DNA of 64,000 nucleotides from G965232465 sp965232465 (GTDB taxonomy: Bacteria; Pseudomonadota; Alphaproteobacteria; JAQWUY01). The DNA lies in assembly GCA_965232465.1 (NCBI GenBank), contig OZ246977.1, forward strand, positions 1,116,001 to 1,180,000, in the 5' to 3' direction. Every line of letters begins with the position of its first letter. Position 1 is the first letter of the stretch. A program made the translations under genes and the position numbers. The notes under the pieces were generated by a model. The model ran no database searches. It worked only from the letters and a program-made list of their open reading frames with translations, and had not been told where the DNA came from. Of the stretch, positions 45,211-52,911 are shown piece after piece.

Positions 45211-46887
45211 ATGTCATATCAATATGTATATGGAATGCACAATTTAACCAAGACTTACCCGGGTGGTAAGACAGTTTTAAATAATATGAACTTGCAATTT
45301 TTACCGGGGGCAAAAATTGGCGTTCTGGGATATAATGGGGCGGGAAAATCGACTTTGTTAAAAATTATGGCGGGACTTGATACGGAATATCAAGGGGACG
45401 CATGGGTGGCGGATGGGTTTAAGGTGGGGTATCTTGCCCAAGAACCAGAATTAGACCCAACAAAAACAGTAGCGGAAAATGTCATGGAGGGGTTGGGGGG
45501 CATCAAACAGATTGTCGATGAATTTAATGCCATTTCCATGCAGTTAGCGGAAATTACCGATACAGACGAAATGATGGCGTTGATGGAAAAACAAGGGCAA
45601 TACCAAGAAAAAATAGACACCGCCGATGCGTGGGACTTGGACAGGGTTGTGGATATTGCCATGGATGCCTTGCGCTGTCCCGATGGGGATTTCCCTGTAA
45701 CACATTTATCGGGGGGTGAAATACGACGGGTGGCGTTATGCCGATTGTTGCTTAGCAAACCGGATATGCTGTTGCTGGATGAGCCGACCAACCACTTGGA
45801 TGCAGAATCGGTGGCGTGGTTACAGCGATTTTTGGCGGATTATACAGGTACGGTGGTTATGGTGACCCACGACAGATATTTTCTTGATAATGTGACCGGT
45901 TGGATTTTGGAACTGGATAGGGGACATGGTATCCCATATGAGGGTAATTATACGGCGTGGTTGGACCAAAAATATAACCGCTTAAAACAAGAGGGCAAGT
46001 CTGCGGATCAACGGGCAAAAACTATTGCCCAAGAAAAACAATGGGTCAGCCAATCGCCCAAAGCCCGTCAGGCAAAAAACAAAGCCCGTATTCAGGCGTA
46101 TGAAGAATTGTTAAAACAACAAACAGAAGCCCGTAATGTTACCGGTGCTATCACCATTCCCGCTGGCGAACGGCTTGGTGATGTGGTGATTAAGGCGGGG
46201 GCTGTAACAAAATCTTTTGGGGAAAAATTACTGTATGAAAATATGGAATTTAACCTGCCCCGTGGGGGAATTGTCGGGGTCATTGGGGCAAATGGTGCCG
46301 GTAAAACCACTTTGTTTAAAATGATAACAGGCAATGAATCGCCTGATAATGGACATTTTACTGTGGGGGAAACCGTACACTTGGGATATGTGGATCAATC
46401 CCGTGATTCGTTAAATGACAACAATACCGTATGGCAAGAAATTTCCGATGGGTTGGACAATGTGGAACTGGGCAAACGCACTATGTCGTCCCGTGCATAT
46501 GTGGGGGCGTTTAATTTTAAAGGGGGCGACCAACAAAAGAAAGTGGGGCAACTGTCTGGGGGGGAACGCAACCGGGTACACCTTGCCAAGATGTTAAAAC
46601 AAGGGGCGAATGTATTATTGTTGGATGAACCCACCAATGATTTGGATGTGGATACCCTGCGTGCATTGGAAGAGGCGTTATTAAACTTTGCGGGCTGTGC
46701 GGTGATTATTTCCCACGACCGCTGGTTCTTGGATCGGGTGGCAACGCATATTTTGGCGTTCGAAGGCAATTCGCAAGTTGTTTGGTTCGAAGGCAATTAT
46801 CAAGATTACGAAGCTGATCGTAAACGCAGGCTTGGCGATCAAGCCTTAAACCCCACCCGTATTAAATATAAACCTGTAACACGATAA
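45211..46887 (+). CDS. ettA: Energy-dependent translational throttle protein EttA (ABC-F)
   Basis: A soluble ABC-F ATPase of 558 residues that binds the ribosomal E site and gates the first elongation steps according to the ATP/ADP ratio. Two ATPase domains: Walker A GYNGAGKST and GANGAGKTT, signatures LSGGEIRR and LSGGERNR, Walker B LLLDEPTNHLD and LLLDEPTNDLD. The EttA arm and interdomain linker (VSQSPKARQAKNKARIQAYEEL) are present, and length matches the 555-residue E. coli protein. AAGGA lies before the ATG. gapR follows after 12 bp. Confidence 0.95.
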   Translation: MSYQYVYGMHNLTKTYPGGKTVLNNMNLQFLPGAKIGVLGYNGAGKSTLLKIMAGLDTEYQGDAWVADGFKVGYLAQEPELDPTKTVAENVMEGLGGIKQIVDEFNAISMQLAEITDTDEMMALMEKQGQYQEKIDTADAWDLDRVVDIAMDALRCPDGDFPVTHLSGGEIRRVALCRLLLSKPDMLLLDEPTNHLDAESVAWLQRFLADYTGTVVMVTHDRYFLDNVTGWILELDRGHGIPYEGNYTAWLDQKYNRLKQEGKSADQRAKTIAQEKQWVSQSPKARQAKNKARIQAYEELLKQQTEARNVTGAITIPAGERLGDVVIKAGAVTKSFGEKLLYENMEFNLPRGGIVGVIGANGAGKTTLFKMITGNESPDNGHFTVGETVHLGYVDQSRDSLNDNNTVWQEISDGLDNVELGKRTMSSRAYVGAFNFKGGDQQKKVGQLSGGERNRVHLAKMLKQGANVLLLDEPTNDLDVDTLRALEEALLNFAGCAVIISHDRWFLDRVATHILAFEGNSQVVWFEGNYQDYEADRKRRLGDQALNPTRIKYKPVTR

Positions 46888-46899
46888 TGGAGAAATCTT

Positions 46900-47178
46900 A
46901 TGCAGTATACATCAGAAACAAACACAGATGAACAAACGACCCCAGCCTTAACGCCCACAGGGCAAAGATTGCGGGCATATATCGATCGTATCGAACGGTT
47001 GGAAGAATCGAAAAAAGAAATTATGGAAGATATCAAAGAAGTATATGGCGAAGCAAAAAGCGACGGGTTTGATGTAAAAGCCATACGAAAAATTATTGCC
47101 ATCCGCAAAAAAGATTCGGCGGACTGGGCAGAAGAAGAAGCCATATTAGACACATATAAATCCATACTTGGCATGTAA
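46900..47178 (+). CDS. gapR: Nucleoid-associated protein GapR (DUF2312)
   Basis: A 92-residue GapR homologue. In Caulobacter GapR clamps AT-rich, overtwisted DNA and helps topoisomerases during replication and transcription. Visible hallmarks are GQRLRAYIDRIERLEESKK, MEDIKEVYGEAKSDGFDVKA and IRKIIAIRKKDSADWAEEE, matching the DUF2312 core along its length; the first ~20 Thr-rich residues are extra. It lies 12 bp after ettA, so probably co-transcribed, and is convergent with ccrM, another cell-cycle/chromosome gene. The stop codon lies inside a short tandem repeat. Confidence 0.95.
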   Translation: MQYTSETNTDEQTTPALTPTGQRLRAYIDRIERLEESKKEIMEDIKEVYGEAKSDGFDVKAIRKIIAIRKKDSADWAEEEAILDTYKSILGM

Positions 47179-47207
47179 ATCCATACTTGTAAATCCATAC
47201 TTGGCAT
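47157..47207 (+). repeat. Triplicated TAAATCCATACTTG at the end of gapR
   Basis: Copies at 47157-47170, 47176-47189 and 47190-47203, with GCAT(G) after the first and third. The first copy encodes the last residues of GapR and the second supplies its TAA stop (47176-47178). This looks like slippage duplication. Confidence 0.85.
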
Positions 47208-47213
47208 ATTGCA

Positions 47214-47227
47214 GGGGGGGGGGGGGG
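47214..47227. repeat. G14 homopolymer between convergent gapR and ccrM
   Basis: Fourteen consecutive G, the longest homopolymer that I saw in the window, lying 17 bp beyond the 3' end of ccrM and 36 bp beyond gapR. No open reading frame depends on it. Confidence 0.85.
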
Positions 47228-47243
47228 ATCTGTATAATATGTG

Positions 47244-48302
47244 TTATGGATTTCTTATTTGATTGCGTAAGGTGTCAATGGGGGATGCGTCTTGTAACCG
47301 CCAATATGTCCATCCATTACAGCTGGCGGTGCCTTGTATGGCCGCACCCACTTTGTGGATGCTGCCACTGAATTTGTCCGATACAATCGATCCGTCCGCC
47401 CGTATGGTGGCCGTATGTTTTTTGCATGGGGATGTTAGGGTTTCGCCTGCGTGTAATAAGCCAACTTCTAATAAATTGCCAAATGGTATACGGGGTTGCT
47501 TGCGTTTTTCGGTGGTTACCTCCCATTGGCTGGCATCTTGTACGCCTGTGATGTCTTGCAATCGTTTTTGTGCGTATTGTATATAGGTGGCATTTTGTTC
47601 AATACCAATATATTTACGACCCATTTTTTTGGCAACTGCGGCGGTGGTGCCCGTACCACTAAAGGGGTCAAGCACCACTTCCCCCGGATGGGTGGATGCC
47701 AAAATCGCCCGATATAATAGGCTTTCTGGTTTTTGCGTCGGGTGGACTTTGTCCCCATTGGCGTCTTTTAGGCGTTCCGCCCCTGTGCAAATGGGCATAT
47801 TCCAATCAGACCGCATTTGCAAATCTTCGTTTAAGGCTTTTAAGGCGTGGTAATTAAAGGTATATTTTGCATCTTTGTCCTTTGCCGCCCATATCATAGT
47901 TTCATGGGCATTGGTCAAACGGGTGCCACGGAAATTGGGCATAGGATTATTTTTTACCCACACCACATCGTTTAAAATCCAAAATCCTAAATCTTGGACT
48001 TTTGCCCCCACCCGGAAAATATTATGGTATGATCCAATGACCCAAAAACTACCCGTAGGCTTTAAAATCCGCCGTGTTTGGGTCATCCATTTGTCGGTAA
48101 AATCGTCATAGGATTGGAAAGTATCAAATTTATCCCAATTGTTGTTGACACCATTAACGATAGTGTTGTTGGGACGGGTTAAACCTTCGCCCAATTGTAA
48201 ATTATAGGGCGGATCCGCAAAAATCATATCCACAGAATTATCTGCTATATTTTTCATTTCTTTGATACAATCACCCAGGATCAAACGATTGATTTTTAGC
48301 AT
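47244..48302 (-). CDS. ccrM: Cell-cycle DNA adenine methyltransferase CcrM (GANTC)
   Basis: A beta-class N6-adenine methyltransferase of 352 residues. The catalytic motif DPPYNLQL (about 31-38) precedes the SAM motif DPFSGTGTTAAVA, the order of the beta class. The N-terminus MLKINRLILGDCIKEM and the middle VVWVKNNPMPNFRGTRLTNA are CcrM-like, and the ~85-residue C-terminal extension (WEVTTEKRKQPRIPFGNLLEVGLL onward) is the CcrM DNA-recognition domain. It should methylate the adenine of GANTC once per cell cycle. It lies 126 bp downstream of rnhB on the same strand. Four GANTC sites cluster in that gap, as expected if the gene is controlled by its own methylation. Confidence 0.95.
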   Translation of the reverse strand: MLKINRLILGDCIKEMKNIADNSVDMIFADPPYNLQLGEGLTRPNNTIVNGVNNNWDKFDTFQSYDDFTDKWMTQTRRILKPTGSFWVIGSYHNIFRVGAKVQDLGFWILNDVVWVKNNPMPNFRGTRLTNAHETMIWAAKDKDAKYTFNYHALKALNEDLQMRSDWNMPICTGAERLKDANGDKVHPTQKPESLLYRAILASTHPGEVVLDPFSGTGTTAAVAKKMGRKYIGIEQNATYIQYAQKRLQDITGVQDASQWEVTTEKRKQPRIPFGNLLEVGLLHAGETLTSPCKKHTATIRADGSIVSDKFSGSIHKVGAAIQGTASCNGWTYWRLQDASPIDTLRNQIRNP

Positions 48303-48325
48303 AATATTCTCCTTATAAAATTAGT

Positions 48326-48443
48326 GATTCGCTATTTATAGCCGAATCATTCCATAAAAAAGAATCAGTGTCAATAAAAAAAGTAAAAAAATCAGAAAAA
48401 TAACCATTTATTAAAGGATTAAACGATTCTAAAAAGAAGAATC
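48326..48443. promoter_or_regulatory. GANTC cluster upstream of ccrM
   Basis: GANTC sites at 48326-48330, 48344-48348, 48362-48366, 48425-48429 and 48439-48443, the last inside the 3' end of rnhB. Five sites in 118 bp is far denser than expected by chance for a 4-fixed-base motif. In Caulobacter, GANTC methylation state near the ccrM promoter affects transcription. Confidence 0.65.
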
Positions 48444-49061
48444 AGTCTTTAATATTTTACGAATCGGGGCAAAAGATTTGCGATGATATGGGGTAATACC
48501 ATGGGTTTTTATGGCATCAATGTGGGCTTTGGTACCATACCCTGCATTTTTATGCCAATCGTACATGGGATAGTGTTGTGCGTATTGTTGTAGTATCGAA
48601 TCACGGTATACTTTTGCCAGTATGGACGCACTGGCAATGGTTGTCGATATGCTGTCCCCTTTTATAATAGCGGTGGCGGGCAAGGGCATATTTTTGGGGG
48701 TACGGTTGCCATCAATCAAAATATGAACAGGCTTTTGTGGGCATATTTGCATTAAACATTCCACCGCCCGCTGCATGGCGTTCATGGTGGCGTTTAAGAT
48801 ATTGAGTGTGTCAATTTCCGCTACTGTACTTTCCCCAAAAGCGTATAAAGTGTGGTGTTGCAACAAGGGATATACGAGTCTGCGTTTTTTATCGGTCATT
48901 TTCTTTGAATCTGTGATGATATGTACCATATGTCGAGGCAGATTTTTATTGGGCAACACACAGGCACAGGCAATCACAGGTCCCGCCAACGGTCCCCGCC
49001 CCACTTCATCAACGCCTATGACCCAGCCATCGTATGTATTTTCCCATTGGAAGTTTGTCAT
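48429..49061 (-). CDS. rnhB: Ribonuclease HII
   Basis: RNase HII removes ribonucleotides and RNA from RNA-DNA hybrids. The 210-residue protein has the catalytic carboxylates in VIGVDEVGRGPLAGPV (DEVGRG signature), VHILIDGNRTP and ASILAKVYRDS, with YDWHKNAGYGTKAHIDAI near the C-terminus. It is family length. It is adjacent to ccrM, a neighbourhood also seen in other alphaproteobacteria. Two GANTC sites lie 38-53 bp upstream of its ATG. Confidence 0.96.
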   Translation of the reverse strand: MTNFQWENTYDGWVIGVDEVGRGPLAGPVIACACVLPNKNLPRHMVHIITDSKKMTDKKRRLVYPLLQHHTLYAFGESTVAEIDTLNILNATMNAMQRAVECLMQICPQKPVHILIDGNRTPKNMPLPATAIIKGDSISTTIASASILAKVYRDSILQQYAQHYPMYDWHKNAGYGTKAHIDAIKTHGITPYHRKSFAPIRKILKTDSSF

Positions 49062-49098
49062 ATAAAAAGTATATCATAAAAATAATATGTTATGTGGT

Positions 49099-49114
49099 GA
49101 TTCTTAACTGATTC
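49099..49114. promoter_or_regulatory. Paired GATTC sites upstream of rnhB
   Basis: Two GANTC sites (49099-49103 and 49110-49114), 11 bp apart, about 40-50 bp before the rnhB start, i.e. in the likely promoter. The rest of the 322-bp gap to oppA is AT-rich. A possible oppA promoter is TTGTCA (49273-49278) with TATACA (49297-49302), 18-base spacer. Confidence 0.45.
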
Positions 49115-49383
49115 GTATATTATGTTGGGGCATACTTAATTTATTTTGTAATAGCAAGATTAAAGTATGTTTTGTAATTTTCCACAACAAAAACAATTTA
49201 AGACTTGAATGTTTGGGAAATTGTCTGTATTATGAGATTGTTGGGAAAGTATACTAAATAATTGAATAACTGTTGTCAATATATCAATATACATATTATA
49301 CATATTGTAAATTTGGTTTAGTATTATAATTTTTACCCAGCGATATTTGTTAAGATTGCATACTGAGAAAGGATAATCTGAAA

Positions 49384-50958
49384 ATGTTTAAAATGTTTAA
49401 AAATACGCTTGTGGCTTCCGCAATGGCGGTTGCTGTGACAACAATGGCTTGGGGGGGGGGGATCTTACACCGTGGTAATGGTGGGGAACCGACGACCTTA
49501 GACCCACATTTTGTATCGGGAACTTGGGAAAACAATATCTTGGGTGAAATGTTTATGGGCTTGGTGACGGAAACAGCATCTGGTAAGGTCATTCCGGGTT
49601 TGGCTGAAAGCTGGACCATTAGCAAAGATGGTAAAATGTATACTTTTAAAATGCGTAACGCAAAATGGTCTGATGGCAAACCGATTACAGCACAGGATTT
49701 TGAATTTTCTTTGAAACGGATTTTAAACCCTGAAAATGCCGCAAGATACGCATTTATCTTATACCCCATTAAAAACGCAAAAGCATATAACTCTGGCGAA
49801 GCAACAGTAGATGATTTGGGTGTAACAGCAATGGATGACAAGACCTTAGTTATCAAATTGGAAAACACTACGCCATATTTCTTGGAACAGCTGACACATT
49901 ATACTTCTTGGGCGGTACCTATGCATGTGGTTAAAGAACATGGCGACCAATGGACGAAAAAAGAAAACCTTGTGGTTTCTGGGGCATTTACTTTGGATGA
50001 GTGGAATCCACAAACCCTTTTGACTGTTAAGAAAAACCCTATGTTCTTTGATGCGGAAAATGTAAAATTGGATGGCGTAGCGTTTTACCCCATTGAAAAT
50101 GCAAGTTCTGAGTTGAAACGCTTCCGTGCCGGTGAATTGGATATTACAAATGGTACACCCGGTGGCATGTTCGATAAATTAAAATCTGAGTTTGGCGATG
50201 AATTTATTGTGGCACCTTGGTTTGGCACATATTATTATCCGGTTAATACCAAAGTTATCCCCGATGTAAATGTCAGAAAAGCACTGTCATTGGCGATTAA
50301 CCGTGATGTGATTACAAAAAAGATTACCGGTGACGGTCAAATTCCAGCGTTTGGCTTTGTACCCCCCGATGTAAACAACTATGTACCAAAATACCAACGC
50401 CCCAAGATTGATGGGTGGAACAAATCGTATAAATCAAATGTTGCAGAAGCCAAAAAGTTAATGGAGGCGGCGGGATATAGCAAGGCTAATCCATTGAAAT
50501 TGGTATTGAAATACAACACTTCTGAGGGACATAAAAAAATTGCCATTGCCATTGCCGCCATGTGGAAACAAATCGGTGTAGAAATTGAATTGTTTAACCA
50601 AGAAGTAAAGGTACATTACAAGCAACTTAACGAAGGCGATTTCGAAGTGGCACGGGCGGGCTGGATTGGGGATTACAATGATCCGACCACCTTTACCGAC
50701 TTGATGCTTGACAATGATTATAATTATGCAAAACACATTATTCCAGAACAAGTGGCATTGGCCAAAAAAGCGGCTGAAACCATTGACTTGAAAGAGCGGG
50801 CAAAAATCTTGGCCGAAGTGGAACAAATGGGTCTGGACGCATATGCAGTTATTCCAATTTATTACTATGTGAGAACAAATCTGGTTTCCGACAAAGTAAT
50901 GGGCTGGGAAGACAACCCAATGGGACCACACCGTGCCCGTTGGATGGACAAAAAATAA
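49384..50958 (+). CDS. oppA: Periplasmic peptide-binding protein (OppA-like)
   Basis: Solute-binding protein of a peptide ABC importer (SBP_bac_5 family), 524 residues. A Sec signal (MFKMFKNTLVASAMAVAVTTMAWG) is followed by RGNGGEPTTLDPHFVSGTWE, the OppA/MppA N-terminal pattern, then GLAESWTISKDGKMYTFKMRNAKWSDGKPI and ARAGWIGDYNDPTTFTDLM. AAAGGA lies before the ATG. It heads the oppA-oppB-oppC-oppDF operon, with a hairpin terminator directly after it that probably gives excess binding protein. The signal peptide end is encoded by a G11 tract (49451-49461); a one-base slip there would destroy the product. Confidence 0.93.
   Translation: MFKMFKNTLVASAMAVAVTTMAWGGGILHRGNGGEPTTLDPHFVSGTWENNILGEMFMGLVTETASGKVIPGLAESWTISKDGKMYTFKMRNAKWSDGKPITAQDFEFSLKRILNPENAARYAFILYPIKNAKAYNSGEATVDDLGVTAMDDKTLVIKLENTTPYFLEQLTHYTSWAVPMHVVKEHGDQWTKKENLVVSGAFTLDEWNPQTLLTVKKNPMFFDAENVKLDGVAFYPIENASSELKRFRAGELDITNGTPGGMFDKLKSEFGDEFIVAPWFGTYYYPVNTKVIPDVNVRKALSLAINRDVITKKITGDGQIPAFGFVPPDVNNYVPKYQRPKIDGWNKSYKSNVAEAKKLMEAAGYSKANPLKLVLKYNTSEGHKKIAIAIAAMWKQIGVEIELFNQEVKVHYKQLNEGDFEVARAGWIGDYNDPTTFTDLMLDNDYNYAKHIIPEQVALAKKAAETIDLKERAKILAEVEQMGLDAYAVIPIYYYVRTNLVSDKVMGWEDNPMGPHRARWMDKK
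49451..49461 (+). repeat. G11 tract inside the oppA signal-peptide region
   Basis: Eleven consecutive G spanning codons Trp23-Gly-Gly-Gly26 at the predicted signal-peptide end. The frame is currently open. Runs of this length are prone to slippage during replication. Confidence 0.85.
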
Positions 50959-50976
50959 CTGTTTATAACAATATAT

Positions 50977-51003
50977 CCCTCACCCATAAGGGTGGGGGGT
51001 TTT
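50977..51003 (+). terminator. Hairpin terminator between oppA and oppB
   Basis: CCCTCACCC (50977-50985), loop ATAA, GGGTGGGGGG (50990-50999), TTTT. It sits 18 bp after the oppA stop inside an operon, so it probably acts as a partial terminator lowering expression of the membrane and ATPase genes. Confidence 0.7.
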
Positions 51004-51097
51004 GTATTATTACATATAAAAAAAGATAACAGAGAGTATATATGGGGATACCCCCAAAAAAGTTTTTCATATACTGCCTGCATAATGAGGTCATACC

Positions 51098-52033
51098 ATG
51101 AATTCATATTTAACCTTTGTGCTAAGACGGATTTTACAATCCCTCCCTACATTGTTTGTTGTTATTACTTTTTCGTTTTTTATGATACGGCTTGCCCCCG
51201 GGGGACCGTTTGATTTAGAACGCAAACTGCCGCAGGCGGTTATGGAAAACTTGCGTGCGTACTATAACTTGGATGTACCTTTATATCAACAATACTTTGA
51301 TTATTTGGTTGGTATTTTACAGGGGGATTTGGGACCATCTTATAATTACCGTGATTTTTCTGTGACTGAGTTATTGGTACAAGGTTTGCCATATTCGGCA
51401 ATCGTTGGCTTTTGGTCATTGATGTTGGCGTTGATTGGGGGCGTATTTTTGGGGTCATTGGCGGCACTTCGCCGTAATACGAAAACTGATTATACCGCCA
51501 TGGGTGTTGCCATGTTTGGGGTGGCCATTCCAAACTTTGTCCTTGCACCTGTATTGATATTATGGTTTGCTGTGTACTTTGATTGGTTTCCCGCTGGGGG
51601 ATGGGGCGATGGTGGATTTGCCTATTTGGCATTACCTGTGTTTACACTGGGTACCGCATATATGGGATCGATTGCCCGCTTGACGAGGGGGGCGATGATT
51701 GAATCGCTTAGCCAACAACACATCCGCACCGCCCGTGCCAAAGGGTTAAAAGAACGGCTTGTCATATGGCGACATGCTTTAAAACCCGCTTTGATGCCAG
51801 TGGTATCGTATTTGGGACCCGCAACAGCGGGTATTTTGACCGGATCATTGGTTATCGAACAAATTTTTACTTTGCCAGGGATTGGACGATACTTTGTGCA
51901 AGCGGCTTTGGGGCGCGATTATCCATTGGTCATGGGGACGGTTGTATTTTATAGCGTATTGGTGATTATGGCCAATTTAATAGTCGATATTATATATGGA
52001 TTTTTGGATCCACGGATTCGGGAAGAAAAATAA
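51098..52033 (+). CDS. oppB: Peptide ABC transporter permease OppB
   Basis: Inner-membrane permease of 311 residues with about six transmembrane helices. The N-terminal LRRILQSLPTLFVVITFSFFMIRLAPGGPFD is the DppB/OppB signature, and the EAA loop that contacts the ATPase is in IRTARAKGLKERLVIWRHALKPAL. GAGG lies before the ATG. It forms the channel with OppC. The next gene starts one base after its stop. Confidence 0.95.
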   Translation: MNSYLTFVLRRILQSLPTLFVVITFSFFMIRLAPGGPFDLERKLPQAVMENLRAYYNLDVPLYQQYFDYLVGILQGDLGPSYNYRDFSVTELLVQGLPYSAIVGFWSLMLALIGGVFLGSLAALRRNTKTDYTAMGVAMFGVAIPNFVLAPVLILWFAVYFDWFPAGGWGDGGFAYLALPVFTLGTAYMGSIARLTRGAMIESLSQQHIRTARAKGLKERLVIWRHALKPALMPVVSYLGPATAGILTGSLVIEQIFTLPGIGRYFVQAALGRDYPLVMGTVVFYSVLVIMANLIVDIIYGFLDPRIREEK

Positions 52034-52034
52034 A

Positions 52035-52901
52035 ATGACAGATATAACAATAGCACATTCTAATAGCCTAAACAAGGATGCTATGCGTCGGTTGATGGCG
52101 AATAAATCCGCCGTGGCATCGATGATAATTTTGGTATTTATTGCCACGGCATGTATCGTTGGACCTATGGTGCTTGGTAACGATTTGGACACGGTATTTT
52201 GGGATTATATACAAGAAAAACCCAAATGGGAAAATGGTCTGTTATTTGGTACCGATGCCAATGGACGGGATTTGTTGGTACGGACTTTATATGGGGGCAG
52301 AATATCGCTAAGCGTTGCTGTTCTTGCCACTTTGGTGGCGTTGGTGATTGGGGTTACCTATGGGGCGGTTGCCGGGTATGTGGGCGGTCGTACAGATGCG
52401 GTTATGATGCGGTTTGTCGATGTGTTATATTCCATACCGTTTATGTTTGTGGTTATCTTGTTGGTGGTTGTATTCGGACGGTCTATTTTTATGATATACT
52501 TAGCCTTGGGGTTGGTGGAATGGCTGGATATGGCACGGATTGTACGGGGACAAACTTTGTCGTTAAAGCACAAAGAGTTTATTCAAGCCTCACGGGCTAT
52601 GGGGGTTGGTAATTCGACAATTATTACCCGACACATTATCCCCAATGCTATCGGTCCAGTTGTCGTATATGTAACCTTAACCATTCCAAAAGTTATTCTG
52701 ATCGAATCGTTCCTAAGTTTTCTTGGTTTGGGTGTACAAGAACCGGAAACCAGCTGGGGCGTGCTTATCAGTGAAGGGGCGGCGTTAATGGAGGTCGCAT
52801 GGTGGATGCTGGTGTTTCCATCGGCGTTCTTGGTAATTTGTTTATTTGCATTTAACTTTTTGGGCGATGGTCTGAGGGATGCGTTCGACCCAAAATCATA
52901 A
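52035..52901 (+). CDS. oppC: Peptide ABC transporter permease OppC
   Basis: The second permease, 288 residues. It has the OppC N-terminal pattern (SLNKDAMRRLMANKSAVASMIILVFIA), GTDANGRDLLVRTLYGGRISL and the EAA loop in FIQASRAMGVGNSTIITRHIIPNA. The ATG at 52035 directly follows the oppB stop, with GGGAAGA upstream, and is preferred to an in-frame ATG at 51996 inside oppB. Ten bases separate it from the ATPase gene. Confidence 0.95.
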   Translation: MTDITIAHSNSLNKDAMRRLMANKSAVASMIILVFIATACIVGPMVLGNDLDTVFWDYIQEKPKWENGLLFGTDANGRDLLVRTLYGGRISLSVAVLATLVALVIGVTYGAVAGYVGGRTDAVMMRFVDVLYSIPFMFVVILLVVVFGRSIFMIYLALGLVEWLDMARIVRGQTLSLKHKEFIQASRAMGVGNSTIITRHIIPNAIGPVVVYVTLTIPKVILIESFLSFLGLGVQEPETSWGVLISEGAALMEVAWWMLVFPSAFLVICLFAFNFLGDGLRDAFDPKS

Positions 52902-52911
52902 GGAGTGTACC

